NCBI GenBank assembly: GCA_963383645.1
Contig: OY726572.1
Coordinates: forward strand, 69,238,856 to 69,302,855
Direction: 5' to 3'
Origin: Muscardinus avellanarius
Taxonomy: Eukaryota; Chordata; Mammalia; Rodentia; Gliridae
DNA length: 64,000 bases
Below are positions 59,277 through 64,000 of the stretch, piece after piece (position 1 is the first letter of the stretch; every line of letters begins with the position of its first letter). The notes under the pieces were generated by a model. It was not told the origin of the DNA. It was given only the letters and a program-made list of their open reading frames with translations, and did not search any database. The translations under genes were made by a program, and so were the position numbers.

Positions 59277-60512
59277 ATGAATATATATATTTCAGGGAAA
59301 TATGGTGTGGACAACCAGGTCCAGTTCTTAGAAGATTCCTGTTTCTTTTAAAGCATACCCACCAAACATCTTTCCAATAGACCATTGTCTGCTAGAAATA
59401 CATGTAGAATTTGATACATGTTGTGAGGAGTATAAAAAGAATTGGGGGTAAATTTGGTGATGAGAATGTTGAGTTGTTCTAGGGGTGATTTTTAAGATCA
59501 TGGGAGATGAAATAAGTGAGTGTTTTCCATGGTCCTGAGAAGGGTAGATGAGAATGCTGTCACTGGATTTACCATCTATTCTTTTCTTTATAGGCTGGTC
59601 CAAGACATAGAGTCAGCGGATATCTCTTCATTGTGCCCCAAAGATCCTGGAGGTCTGTATGCTTTAGGTAAACATGGGTGGTGGATAGAAAGGCTTTAAA
59701 AAGTTGTCCATTTTATACCCACTTTAAAACTTAGATCCTAGAAGACATGGCAGCCAGTGACCCAGAGCCTTACTCCGAGAATCCCCTTTTTCACTTTGGC
59801 CCCCTGGAACTGTTTCATGTCCAATATCACCCCACATTTCTCTCCAGCATACCCCAAATCTGTGTCCGTATCCCCTTTGTGCCTGTGCTGTCTCTCTGCA
59901 GAACACCCAGTAGTGTTTGAAGTTCCTGTGGCGACAGACGCACACGTGGTCTTGCCGTGTTCCCCCAGCTCGGCATGGGCGTCCTGTGTATGGCACCAGC
60001 CCAGTGGAGTGACTGCACTCACGCCCCGGCGGGATGGACTAGAGGTGGTGGTGACCCCAGGAGCCATGGGTCCTTATACCTGCGAATGCCAGGAGGGTGG
60101 GGCCGCCCGTGTGGTAGCAGCTTACAGCCTGGTATGGGGCAGCCAGCGGGGGCCTCCAAGCCGGGCCCATACAGTGGGGGCTGGGCTGGTTGGCTTCTTC
60201 CTGGGGGTTCTTGCAGCATCCCTGACTCTCCTCCTGATTGGCCGGCGTCAGCAGCGACGGCGGCAGAGGGAACTTCTGGCTAGAGACAAGGTGGGCTTGG
60301 ACCTGGGGGCCCCGCCATCTGGGACCACAAGTTATAGCCAAGACCCTCCCTCCCCTTCTCCTGAAGATGAGCGGCTGCCCCTGGCGCTGGCCAAGAGGGG
60401 CAGTGGCTTTGGTGGCTTTCCCCCACCTTTCCTGCTTGATCCTTGCCCTAGCCCAGCTCATATTCGGCTAACTGGGGCTCCTTTAGCCACATGTGATGAG
60501 ACATCCATCTAG
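32618..60512 (+). CDS. SEMA4F: SEMA4F, semaphorin 4F (complete, 14 coding exons, 773 residues)
   Basis: Joined exons: 32618-32771, 35507-35658, 36284-36343, 36542-36640, 41195-41288, 52276-52395, 52495-52646, 53465-53643, 53814-53961, 54089-54311, 54447-54556, 54672-54832, 59594-59652, 59902-60512; total 2322 bases including TAG. The predicted type I membrane protein has a signal peptide (about 1-36), a seven-bladed Sema propeller (about 50-495), a cysteine-rich PSI domain (about 512-565), an Ig-like domain (about 572-650), a membrane span (about 662-684) and an 89-residue cytoplasmic tail ending ETSI, a class I PDZ ligand. N-glycosylation sequons are seen at N67, N136 and N512. Known roles of the family member: growth-cone collapse, Schwann cell-axon contact, and binding of PSD-95 through the tail. 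Identity rests on near-complete match to remembered mammalian SEMA4F (human is 770 residues). No frame break was found. Confidence 0.97.
33010..33589. other. SEMA4F intron 1, unassigned
   Basis: Pyrimidine-rich unique sequence; a reading frame from exon 1 through 33365 is chance. Confidence 0.5.
33590..33778 (+). mobile_element. Diverged B1-ID SINE in SEMA4F intron 1
   Basis: GGGTGTGGTGGCACATGCC, then an ID half with GTAGAATGTCCCTGGG. Confidence 0.8.
33910..33961. repeat. (TA)n microsatellite, about 26 units, SEMA4F intron 1
   Basis: Uninterrupted TA dinucleotides. Confidence 0.97.
34147..34197. repeat. 26-bp direct tandem duplication
   Basis: AAGCGCGAGAGAGCAGGAAG plus AATAT occurs at 34147 and 34173, identical. 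Confidence 0.95.
34420..34640 (-). mobile_element. B1-ID SINE
   Basis: Full dimer ending CCACCATGCCCGGC. Confidence 0.9.
34745..34935 (-). mobile_element. MIR
   Basis: GATGAGGCAAGTGGTGCCCAGAGAGG, CAAGTCACTTCCCCAAGATCG and GGCTGGTAAGTGGAAGAGCC are the MIR core read in reverse. Confidence 0.8.
35018..35113 (+). pseudogene. Decayed second copy of SEMA4F exon 4 with part of its upstream intron
   Basis: The stretch aligns by eye to 36520-36616: the last 20 bases of intron 3, including the CCCCCAG acceptor, then the first 74-75 bases of exon 4. There are about seven substitutions and a one-base deletion in the codon-128/129 region that shifts the frame. No downstream exon portion or donor is kept. 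Carrying intron sequence argues for a DNA-level duplication, not a retrocopy. Confidence 0.85.
35507..35658 (+). CDS. SEMA4F: SEMA4F exon 2 (residues 52-102)
   Basis: It encodes the first Sema strands, including [15 protein letters not shown] and sequon N67-Y-S. The acceptor is CTGCCAG and the donor GTAAGA. An in-frame open stretch with an ATG at 35468 precedes the acceptor (see findings). Confidence 0.95.
35943..36155. mobile_element. Small element with inverted ends in SEMA4F intron 2 (hAT-like?)
   Basis: The left end GTTTTCAAACTTTTTGG and the right end CCAGTTTGAAAAAC are inverted copies across about 210 bases, like nonautonomous hAT elements. The family is not identified. Confidence 0.35.
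36284..36343 (+). CDS. SEMA4F: SEMA4F exon 3 (residues 103-122)
   Basis: A 60-base exon, phase 0 on both sides, encoding [20 protein letters not shown]. The acceptor is TTTCTCAG and the donor GTAGGT. Confidence 0.94.
36542..36640 (+). CDS. SEMA4F: SEMA4F exon 4 (residues 123-155)
   Basis: A 99-base, phase-0 exon encoding the conserved ECHNF...[13 protein letters not shown] segment of the Sema domain, with sequon N136. The acceptor is CCCCCAG and the donor GTGAGT. A decayed copy of the first three quarters lies upstream at 35018-35113. Residue 129 is Ile here, while the relic keeps the GTC sequence expected for Val, the human residue. Confidence 0.95.
36641..38534. other. SEMA4F intron 4 (first part), unassigned
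   Basis: G-rich to 36.9 kb, then unique-looking sequence free of SINEs for about 2.7 kb, the longest such stretch in the window's introns. No exon-like segment or element recognised apart from the short duplication at 37927. Confidence 0.5.
37927..37995. repeat. 38-bp tandem duplication with a palindromic core
   Basis: AACCATGGTTT then GATTGTTCT occurs at 37927 and 37965. Confidence 0.85.
38535..38745 (-). mobile_element. MIR
   Basis: TTCCATTTTATGAGTAAAAAATGAAAGTTCAGAGAAATTAGG and CTAGCAGAGGCAGAGCC match the reversed MIR core. Confidence 0.75.
39379..39581 (+). mobile_element. B1-ID SINE with target-site duplication
   Basis: AAAGGAGATAG at 39368-39378 and 39582-39592. Confidence 0.93.
39737..39784. 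repeat. 24-bp tandem duplication
   Basis: GACAAAATATAAGGNAGCAA plus TTTT occurs twice with one difference. Confidence 0.93.
40858..40904. repeat. 21-bp duplication, 26-bp period
   Basis: CAGTTCATTAGCATTTCAGA plus A at 40858 and 40884, identical. Confidence 0.93.
41195..41288 (+). CDS. SEMA4F: SEMA4F exon 5 (residues 156-186)
   Basis: It encodes [20 protein letters not shown] and onward, the GRGKCPF motif typical of semaphorins. The acceptor is TCTGTAG and the donor GTGAGT, phase 1. It is separated from exon 4 by a 4.55 kb intron and from exon 6 by a SINE-rich 11 kb intron. Confidence 0.95.
41959..42395 (-). mobile_element. Young SINE (41959-42158) next to an older SINE (42190-42395)
   Basis: AGGAATTTTA flanks the young copy at 41949-41958 and 42159-42168. 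The older copy is a diverged dimer. Confidence 0.9.
42396..43427. other. SEMA4F intron 5, AT-rich, possibly old LINE-like
   Basis: Blocks such as GGAATTTCTGTATAATTAAAT and CTTAAGATTCCTAGAATAG look like a very old interspersed repeat; not assigned. Confidence 0.35.
43428..43612 (-). mobile_element. B1-ID SINE
   Basis: TTAGTACTAGGGGTTGAACCC to CCACCACACCTACC. Confidence 0.88.
44100..44295 (+). mobile_element. Young B1-ID SINE
   Basis: Starts GCCGGGCGTGGTGGCGCACG, close to the subfamily consensus; A-rich GGATA direct repeats flank it. Confidence 0.93.
44396..44600 (-). mobile_element. B1-ID SINE
   Basis: GTGGTACTGGGGATAGAATCC to GAGGTTACAGGTGAGTGCC. Confidence 0.85.
44811..45020 (+). mobile_element. 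Young B1-ID SINE with a duplicated ID segment
   Basis: Full dimer; GGGAATGTAGCCC is followed by a second GGGAGTGTATCTC. Confidence 0.92.
45895..46282 (-). mobile_element. Two adjacent SINEs (45895-46092 older, 46104-46282 young and 5' truncated)
   Basis: The older copy is a diverged dimer; the second has the young GGGGTTCCTGGAAACCC form and stops within the B1 start. Confidence 0.88.
46360..46515 (+). mobile_element. Old B1-ID SINE with a G tract
   Basis: GGGTTGGCACATGCCTATAATC, a G11 run near 46457, then GTTGTAGCTCAGTGGTAGAATATCCC. Confidence 0.75.
47057..47173. repeat. Compound pentanucleotide array (TTCTC)n-(TTCCC)n
   Basis: About 12 TTCTC units switch to about 10 TTCCC units and end in two TTCTC units. 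The open frames on both strands here are repeat artefacts. Confidence 0.97.
47175..49466. other. SEMA4F intron 5, unassigned
   Basis: No gene seen; 47200-47460 is pyrimidine-rich and weakly L2-like. Confidence 0.45.
48358..48420. repeat. (TA)n microsatellite with a T tract
   Basis: About 23 TA units (48358-48403) followed by about 15 T. A (CAAA)n run is at 48463-48488. Confidence 0.95.
49467..49664 (-). mobile_element. B1-ID SINE
   Basis: GGTGGTACTGGAGATGAAACC to GATTACAAGCGTGT. Confidence 0.9.
49690..49850 (-). mobile_element. MIR
   Basis: TTGAGGAGCCAGAGGTTTAGG, TAGCCCAAGATCATACTACTAGC and GGGTTCAAACCCAG match the reversed MIR core. Confidence 0.75.
50432..50680 (+). mobile_element. B1-ID SINE with an (AAAT)n tail
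   Basis: Full dimer; (AAAT)n about 50636-50680. Confidence 0.92.
50690..51212 (+). mobile_element. L2 fragment in SEMA4F intron 5
   Basis: Landmarks in order: GATTCTACCTCAGCAGTATCTTTGAAATCC, CTGATGGCATCATTCTC, CCTCAGGGCTTTAGC and GAAGTCCTCCTTCTACC. The reading frames in this stretch are not genes. Confidence 0.7.
51213..52275. other. SEMA4F intron 5 end, mostly unassigned
   Basis: Apart from the MER5A-like element nothing is supported. Several long open frames (51179-51667 minus, 51204-51563 plus) are composition effects. Confidence 0.45.
51650..51835 (+). mobile_element. MER5A-like hAT DNA transposon remnant
   Basis: The ordered blocks CTCAAAGTGAGG, GCATCAGAATAACTCTGATT, ACTCCCCCAGCTTTACTGAAT, GATCTGCGTTTTGATCGAG and CTAGAGTTACCTGG follow the MER5A consensus as I remember it. 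Confidence 0.65.
52276..52395 (+). CDS. SEMA4F: SEMA4F exon 6 (residues 187-226)
   Basis: It encodes the [17 protein letters not shown] strand and [14 protein letters not shown]. The acceptor is CCTGCAG; the donor is ACG|GTGGGG, weaker than consensus but GT-containing. Confidence 0.95.
52495..52646 (+). CDS. SEMA4F: SEMA4F exon 7 (residues 227-277)
   Basis: It encodes the acidic [17 protein letters not shown] stretch and RVARVCA, both Sema landmarks. Intron 6 is only 99 bases. The donor is GTAAGA, phase 0. Confidence 0.95.
52785..53245 (+). mobile_element. MIR in SEMA4F intron 7, split by a SINE
   Basis: CTGTGACCCCAGGCAGGATC, GAGTCATCTATAGAATGAGGATAAT and GTTTTAAGGACTATATAACG are MIR landmarks; the 3' part resumes after the SINE at 53181. 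Confidence 0.75.
52946..53165 (+). mobile_element. Young B1-ID SINE in SEMA4F intron 7 with perfect 15-bp target-site duplication
   Basis: AAAACACCTCATAGT at 52931-52945 and 53166-53180. It splits a MIR. Confidence 0.96.
53271..53325. repeat. (TCTG)n array in SEMA4F intron 7
   Basis: About 12 TCTG units then TGCC variants, about 140 bases before exon 8. Confidence 0.95.
53465..53643 (+). CDS. SEMA4F: SEMA4F exon 8 (residues 278-336)
   Basis: It begins [19 protein letters not shown] and ends FYGIFSSQ, matching the semaphorin WT-FLKA-L-C motif. The acceptor is CTCTAG and the donor GTGAGG, phase 2. Confidence 0.95.
53814..53961 (+). CDS. SEMA4F: SEMA4F exon 9 (residues 337-386)
   Basis: It encodes [20 protein letters not shown] and the DCNRGL segment. 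The acceptor is TTCCAG and the donor GTGAGG, phase 0. Confidence 0.95.
54089..54311 (+). CDS. SEMA4F: SEMA4F exon 10 (residues 387-460)
   Basis: It encodes the late propeller blades, including [12 protein letters not shown] and EYDVLYLGT. The acceptor is CCTGTAG and the donor ACAG|GTATAT, phase 1. Confidence 0.95.
54447..54556 (+). CDS. SEMA4F: SEMA4F exon 11 (residues 461-497)
   Basis: It encodes [20 protein letters not shown] and [14 protein letters not shown], closing the Sema domain. The acceptor is TCCTAG and the donor GTGAGT, phase 0. Confidence 0.95.
54672..54832 (+). CDS. SEMA4F: SEMA4F exon 12 (residues 498-550, PSI domain)
   Basis: It encodes [20 protein letters not shown] and the PSI signature C-x5-C-x2-C with DPVCAW, including sequon N512. 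The donor is AGG|GTGAGA, phase 2. Intron 12 is 4.76 kb and repeat-rich. Confidence 0.95.
54833..55479. other. SEMA4F intron 12, first part, unassigned
   Basis: Pyrimidine-rich; no element recognised. Confidence 0.5.
55622..55839 (-). mobile_element. B1-ID SINE inside L2
   Basis: GCATCCTCACTTCTT (55607) and GCATCCTTACTTCTT (55840) flank it. Confidence 0.92.
55931..56152 (-). mobile_element. B1-ID SINE inside L2
   Basis: TTGTGGTACTTGGGATGGATCC to CCACCACACCCTGC. Confidence 0.9.
56165..56192. repeat. (AAAC)n microsatellite
   Basis: About six units. Confidence 0.9.
56289..56778 (+). mobile_element. Two same-strand SINEs (56289-56525 and 56552-56778)
   Basis: Both are full dimers; the first ends in (CA)n, the second in an AACA-rich tail. 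Confidence 0.9.
57094..57603 (+). mobile_element. Two same-strand SINEs (57094-57312 and 57371-57603)
   Basis: The first ends in (CA)n 57270-57311; the second has a long A tail. Confidence 0.9.
57604..58237. other. SEMA4F intron 12, AT-rich, unassigned
   Basis: The words GATTTAAATGAATT and CTGATATTCATTTT each occur twice (about 57968-58110), suggesting an old local duplication. Confidence 0.4.
58238..58465 (+). mobile_element. Young B1-ID SINE with an (AAAT)n tail
   Basis: GCCGGGTGTGGTGGCGCACAC to AACCCTAGTACCACC, then (AAAT)n. Confidence 0.92.
58466..59593. other. SEMA4F intron 12, last part, unassigned
   Basis: Only the GT microsatellite is recognised. Confidence 0.5.
59240..59272. repeat. 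(GT)n microsatellite, SEMA4F intron 12
   Basis: About 16 GT units, about 320 bases before exon 13. Confidence 0.95.
59594..59652 (+). CDS. SEMA4F: SEMA4F exon 13 (residues 551-570)
   Basis: A 59-base exon encoding [19 protein letters not shown], the end of the PSI domain. The acceptor is CTTTATAG. The donor GGAG|GTCTGT is the weakest in the gene, yet it is the site that restores frame with exon 14. Confidence 0.9.
59902..60512 (+). CDS. SEMA4F: SEMA4F exon 14 (residues 571-773: Ig, membrane span, cytoplasmic tail, stop)
   Basis: The exon encodes the Ig-like domain (cysteines near 590, 599, 631, 633), the membrane span about 662-684, then [10 protein letters not shown] as a stop-transfer signal. 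The proline- and serine-rich tail ends CDETSI, stop TAG at 60510-60512. The PDZ ligand ETSI is intact. Confidence 0.97.
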
Positions 60513-61242
60513 AGCTTGGCCAAGGACCGCTCGTGCCTGAGTGGTCACTAGAACAAAGTGACCACTGAGACCGGGGGTCTCTGGGCCTCAAAGACCGTCT
60601 TGGTCTCCCGGTATTCTTTGAGCACACATTGTCACCTAGACTTCAGTGTCTACCTTCTCCAGACCTAAGTGGGCTTGGGCCAGGCCTCTGCCCGATTACT
60701 GATTCCCATGAGAGGTTAGAACTACTCTCTGCAGTGAATCAGGGCTTCCTCTCCTGCCTGTGAGCCCCTATGACCCTTCAGCCCTGGCCTCCTACCTTGG
60801 GCCTGTTAGTGTGGAGGATGGGGCCATGACTGCTTTCTGGGTGGGCCCTAGCCAGAAGGAAGAGCCATGGAAGTGGGTAGGGGCTTGTGTGCACGGAGCC
60901 CCCCCCCCCCCCGGGGTGGTTCTGCTGCTCCTCCAGTTAAGCAAATTCTCTGTGGGGAGTGCATGGTCCCCAGGCTGCGACATGAAGCCTCTGCCCTGAG
61001 ATCCCCCCATCCCAATTTCCCTTCTTTCTTGAAAGAGTATGTGTAAATACATTGATGTTCATGGGAGGCCTGGCCACATGTGCATGAATGACTGGGCCAT
61101 TGCTTAGGTGTTATTATTTTTTTTGTGGGGGGGGATATAGAGAAGGGAAGGTTGGAATGGAATCATTGTCTGCAGAACTTTACACCCTGTAGCCTGTGGG
61201 GGAGAGGCTTTCTTTTCCAAAAGGAAAAAAAGCACCACCCCT

Positions 61243-61282
61243 TCTCCCCATCTCCCCATCTCCCCATCTCTCCATCTCCCCA
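61243..61282. repeat. Octamer array (TCTCCCCA)n in the SEMA4F 3'UTR
   Basis: About five units, one carrying a C-to-T change. Confidence 0.93.
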
Positions 61283-61463
61283 CAAGCCTTCTCTAAAGCT
61301 GAGGAGAGAAAAGCTCCCAAAGTGACCTTCTGGGTGGGAAGGGCTGCGGCACCCATGACCCCACCCTGCTCCTTGATTTTGCCCTCTGGCTGCCACCACT
61401 GCCATGCCACAGCTGCTCTTTCCCTGGCTGGAGTGTAAGCTGAACCCCCGTTCCTTGGCTCCC

Positions 61464-61474
61464 ATTAAAATAAA
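61464..61474 (+). terminator. SEMA4F: Poly(A) signal of SEMA4F (ATTAAA / AATAAA overlapping)
   Basis: AATAAA at 61469-61474 directly overlaps ATTAAA at 61464-61469. Cleavage is expected about 10-30 bases downstream. A second AATAAA at 62228 belongs to a MIR. Confidence 0.75.
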
Positions 61475-61490
61475 CTTTACAACATTCTAA

Positions 61491-62084
61491 GTATTAGGGG
61501 ATAGCAAAAGGGGAACAGTCACAGGAAATCGAAGCAGCTTAAAGACAGGTTCACATCAGTGACTACTCAGGGTGATACCCTTGCCCTAAAGCAGGAGTAC
61601 CCCGCCTGGACTCCCTGAAATTGTGTGCAAAATGTTGTCTGTTCTTGTGTGTCTGTGTTTTCCTGGGCGGAGGTTCTGGGGCTTTCATCAGATTCTTAAG
61701 GCCTTAACCAAGTTGAAGGACCACTGCTCAGGCCACGGCGCTTGGGCCAAGCCAAGCGCTCCTCCTGGCCTTGCCCGCTGCCTGTGGTCTCCCTGGACTG
61801 GAGGGCCTCTGTTTCTCCAGTCCCTGGAAGCTGGGCTTTATGCATGGTTGAAGACGCTGTCAACTCTCTCCAAGCGTCCAGACCTGCCCCTGCTTCATGA
61901 CTCCCACATGCTCCAGGCTTTCCCTGCTCAATCCTGGTCTTGGCTGTGAATGTGCCTCGTTCATCCCCGGTGAGAGACCCCCTCAAGCTCCAGCGAGTGA
62001 TCCAGCCCCTTCCAGCTGAAGTTTTCTGCTCTACTTCCTTGGCAGCAGCCTGTGAACTACACAAGAGTCCCCGTGGGTTTGGAA
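61491..62084. other. Immediate downstream flank of SEMA4F
   Basis: Unique-looking; could be part of a longer 3'UTR if the MIR-borne AATAAA at 62228 is used. Confidence 0.4.
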
Positions 62085-62262
62085 TGATCAGTGGCTTTGC
62101 CACTAATAGGCATATGATCTTTGGCATGCAGTCTAACCTAGGGACATCAGTTTACTCATTTGTCAAGTGGGGATAATAATACCTACCTCAGGGTTGCTAC
62201 AAGGACTAAATGAGAAAATGTGTAATCAATAAAGTACTCTCTATACCAGTACGTACTGTTAT
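62085..62262 (+). mobile_element. MIR downstream of SEMA4F
   Basis: GCAGTCTAACCTAGGGACATCAGTTTACTCATTTGTCAAGTGGGGATAATAATACC runs along the MIR core, and AATCAATAAAGTACTC is its 3' end. Its AATAAA (62228-62233) could act as a distal poly(A) signal but is repeat-borne. Confidence 0.85.
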
Positions 62263-62267
62263 TGGCT

Positions 62268-62478
62268 TTTATTTTGTGGTACTAGGGATTGAATCCAGGG
62301 GCATTCTATTTCTGGGCTACACCCCCAATCCTTTTTATTTTTTATTTTTATTTTGAAAAAGGGTCTCACTAGGTCTCTGAGACTCTCGCTGTTTTGCTGA
62401 GACTATCTTTGAACTTCCAATCCTCCTGTCTTAGCCTTCTAGGTACTGGGATTATAGGTTGCTCCATCATACCTGGCT
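62268..62478 (-). mobile_element. B1-ID SINE
   Basis: TTTGTGGTACTAGGGATTGAATCC to CTCCATCATACCTGGC. Confidence 0.88.
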
Positions 62479-64000
62479 TAAACATTTGCTTATTATGCTA
62501 TAACCATAGCTTAACCATGTGACAACCATGACACACGCAATCACTTCAAGCCCCGCAGTGGAAGGGGCGCCAGACCTCACAGATGTCTTGTCCTGGGTCA
62601 CCTCTGGCCAGATTGTGGTCACCAGTGTCAGGGTTTTAGGCAGATCTGTGAGTTTTATAACCCTCAGATGCGTCTGACCTTCGTGGCCTGCAGGTCTCTG
62701 TATGGGGATGGAGGAGGGTTCTCTGGTCTTTGGTTTATCTTATCGTAGCCCTGTGTGCTTGAGGTTATGGGTTGCTTCTTCTCTGGGGTGGGGGTGGGGA
62801 TATGTCTGAAGTCTCTGTAGAGAGTGTGTGAGAAAGAGTTTTTAAGGTGAGGATGGGCTAGTTTGGTGGCTTTGGGGGCACGTGGCCCTTGGACTGTGGC
62901 TCTGGTTAGAGAAATACAGTATGAGGGATATGGAAAGGAAGCATGGACGTATAGGTATGAGTAGAGGGAGCACATCTTAGGTGGTAGAAAATTTAAGTCC
63001 CAAGACTGAGGGCTCCTGTGGGAATGTGAAACCAATTCCCGAAGAAGTAGCGTGACTGGCTAAGGAAGAGGCTGGTGGACAGGACCCTGAAGGAAGTTGC
63101 AGGGTTGGTGGCCCCGTGGGAGGATCCTTAGGATTCTAGCAGTAGGCCTGCTTGGCCTGTGTATATTACAGCAGCCATGGGGTGGGGTTAGGGTTTGTGT
63201 TACTCCAGCACTCCCAAGAGGGCTTCTGGTCCTCACTCTCAAGTTCTCCTCTGCTTTGGGCTCTGGCTCTTGGTCCATGAACTTGATTTTCAGCTTGTCA
63301 CCCCTAACCAGTGGTCTGCTGCTGCCATTGTGAAAGACATGCTCCTTATTGGCTGTTGCAGCGATGCAGTTCTAGCCCACCACTGACCCTAACACTAACA
63401 GGACACAGACCCGGTTCCTTTCCCAGGGGTCCCCCAGCTTCTTCCCTTCCCCAGAAGTCCCACAGGTTGACTAGTGGTCTCAGTGATGTCAGTAAGAAGG
63501 GTCCTTTAAGCACCTGCTGGGCTTCAACCCACCTGGCTACTCTGCCTCATCTGAGGGGCCAGTGATAGCTACAACTGACTATTCATGGTTGGCTGGGGGC
63601 AGATTTTCTCTTAAGGGTGAGGAGATAAAATTTGCTTCTTTAATTATGACAGAGACAAGGTTGAAATTTTTAAAGAAATTTCATCAACTGGAAGGAAAAC
63701 TAGCAATGAAAGTAACAAAGAAGAAATCTTTCTGCAGTTTTTTTATTCTCCCTGGTGGGGCACATCTCTCCATGACATGGCAAGTTGAATGGCCAGTGGA
63801 CATTGGGCATGGTTCTGGGAAGGTCCATCTGGATGAATGTAAGATACCAGGTCCTAGTTGGGGTTGAGAAAAGAAAGCATCAGAGAATGATCCAGCTCCT
63901 TGGGGGTGCTAGGTGGGGTCAGAAGTCATTGGAAGAGCCAAGAGGTCAGGTTCAGAGGGCTGTTCCAGGTGCTGAGGAGAAGCAGTGTAAACCAAGAAGT
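62479..64000. other. Downstream intergenic sequence, unassigned
   Basis: No exon, RNA gene or clear repeat recognised. A 101-codon frame at 63562-63867 has no family resemblance. Confidence 0.5.

Larger units (their letters stand above)
60513..61490 (+). other. SEMA4F: SEMA4F 3' untranslated region
   Basis: About 975 bases of GC-rich sequence free of SINEs run from the stop codon to the poly(A) signal. It contains a C13 tract (about 60900-60912) and an octamer array (61243-61282). The end point is inferred from the poly(A) signal. Confidence 0.75.

Noticed and set aside
59738..60461. Long minus-strand frames opposite SEMA4F exon 14
   Set aside because: They are shadows of a GC-rich coding exon with no family resemblance.
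62228..62233. AATAAA as the main SEMA4F poly(A) signal
   Set aside because: It belongs to a MIR; the paired ATTAAA/AATAAA at 61464-61474 is a better site. Distal use remains possible.

Overview
The window is a piece of mammalian, probably rodent, genome. The strongest clue is about 58 copies of a two-part SINE: a B1 (7SL-derived) half joined to an ID (tRNA-derived) half, ending in an A-rich tail. This B1-ID dimer architecture is known from squirrel-related rodents (squirrels, mountain beaver, dormice), so a sciuromorph rodent is the best guess; the species cannot be fixed by reading alone. MIR, L2, MER5A-like and several L1 layers fit a placental genome.

Two protein genes are present, head to head, in the order and spacing I recall from human 2p13. 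The 5' part of M1AP (meiosis 1 associated protein) lies on the minus strand: coding exons at 23080-23319, 2847-3032 and 1753-1921, with the rest beyond the left edge. Its likely promoter is the CpG island at about 25.5-25.76 kb. The complete SEMA4F gene (class 4 transmembrane semaphorin) lies on the plus strand from the CpG island at about 32.4 kb to a poly(A) signal at 61469. It has 14 coding exons that join in frame to 773 residues: signal peptide, Sema propeller, PSI, Ig-like domain, one membrane span and a C-terminal PDZ-binding tail. All introns are GT-AG.

Layout: 0-23 kb is M1AP intron sequence filled with SINEs and L1. It includes a 5'UTR+ORF1-only L1 (4408-6119) with an intact 320-codon ORF1, and a full-length but decayed L1 (14652-21367) with target-site duplications and two younger SINEs inside it. 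A small U2 snRNA-derived fragment sits at 2262-2310. 23-26 kb holds M1AP exon 2, a row of SINEs and the CpG island. 26-32 kb is intergenic (SINEs, L2, LTR-like remnants). 32.6-60.5 kb is SEMA4F. 60.5-61.5 kb is its 3'UTR, and 61.5-64 kb shows only a MIR, a SINE and unassigned sequence.

The most unusual observation is a decayed second copy of SEMA4F exon 4, with part of its upstream intron and splice acceptor, in intron 1 (35018-35113). I saw no new enzymatic or defence system. The other points of interest are genome-evolution events: exon duplication, nested retroposons, tandem duplications inside L1, and repeat expansions. The two genes have unrelated roles (meiotic crossover formation; axon guidance and synapse signalling) and I see no sign that they work together.
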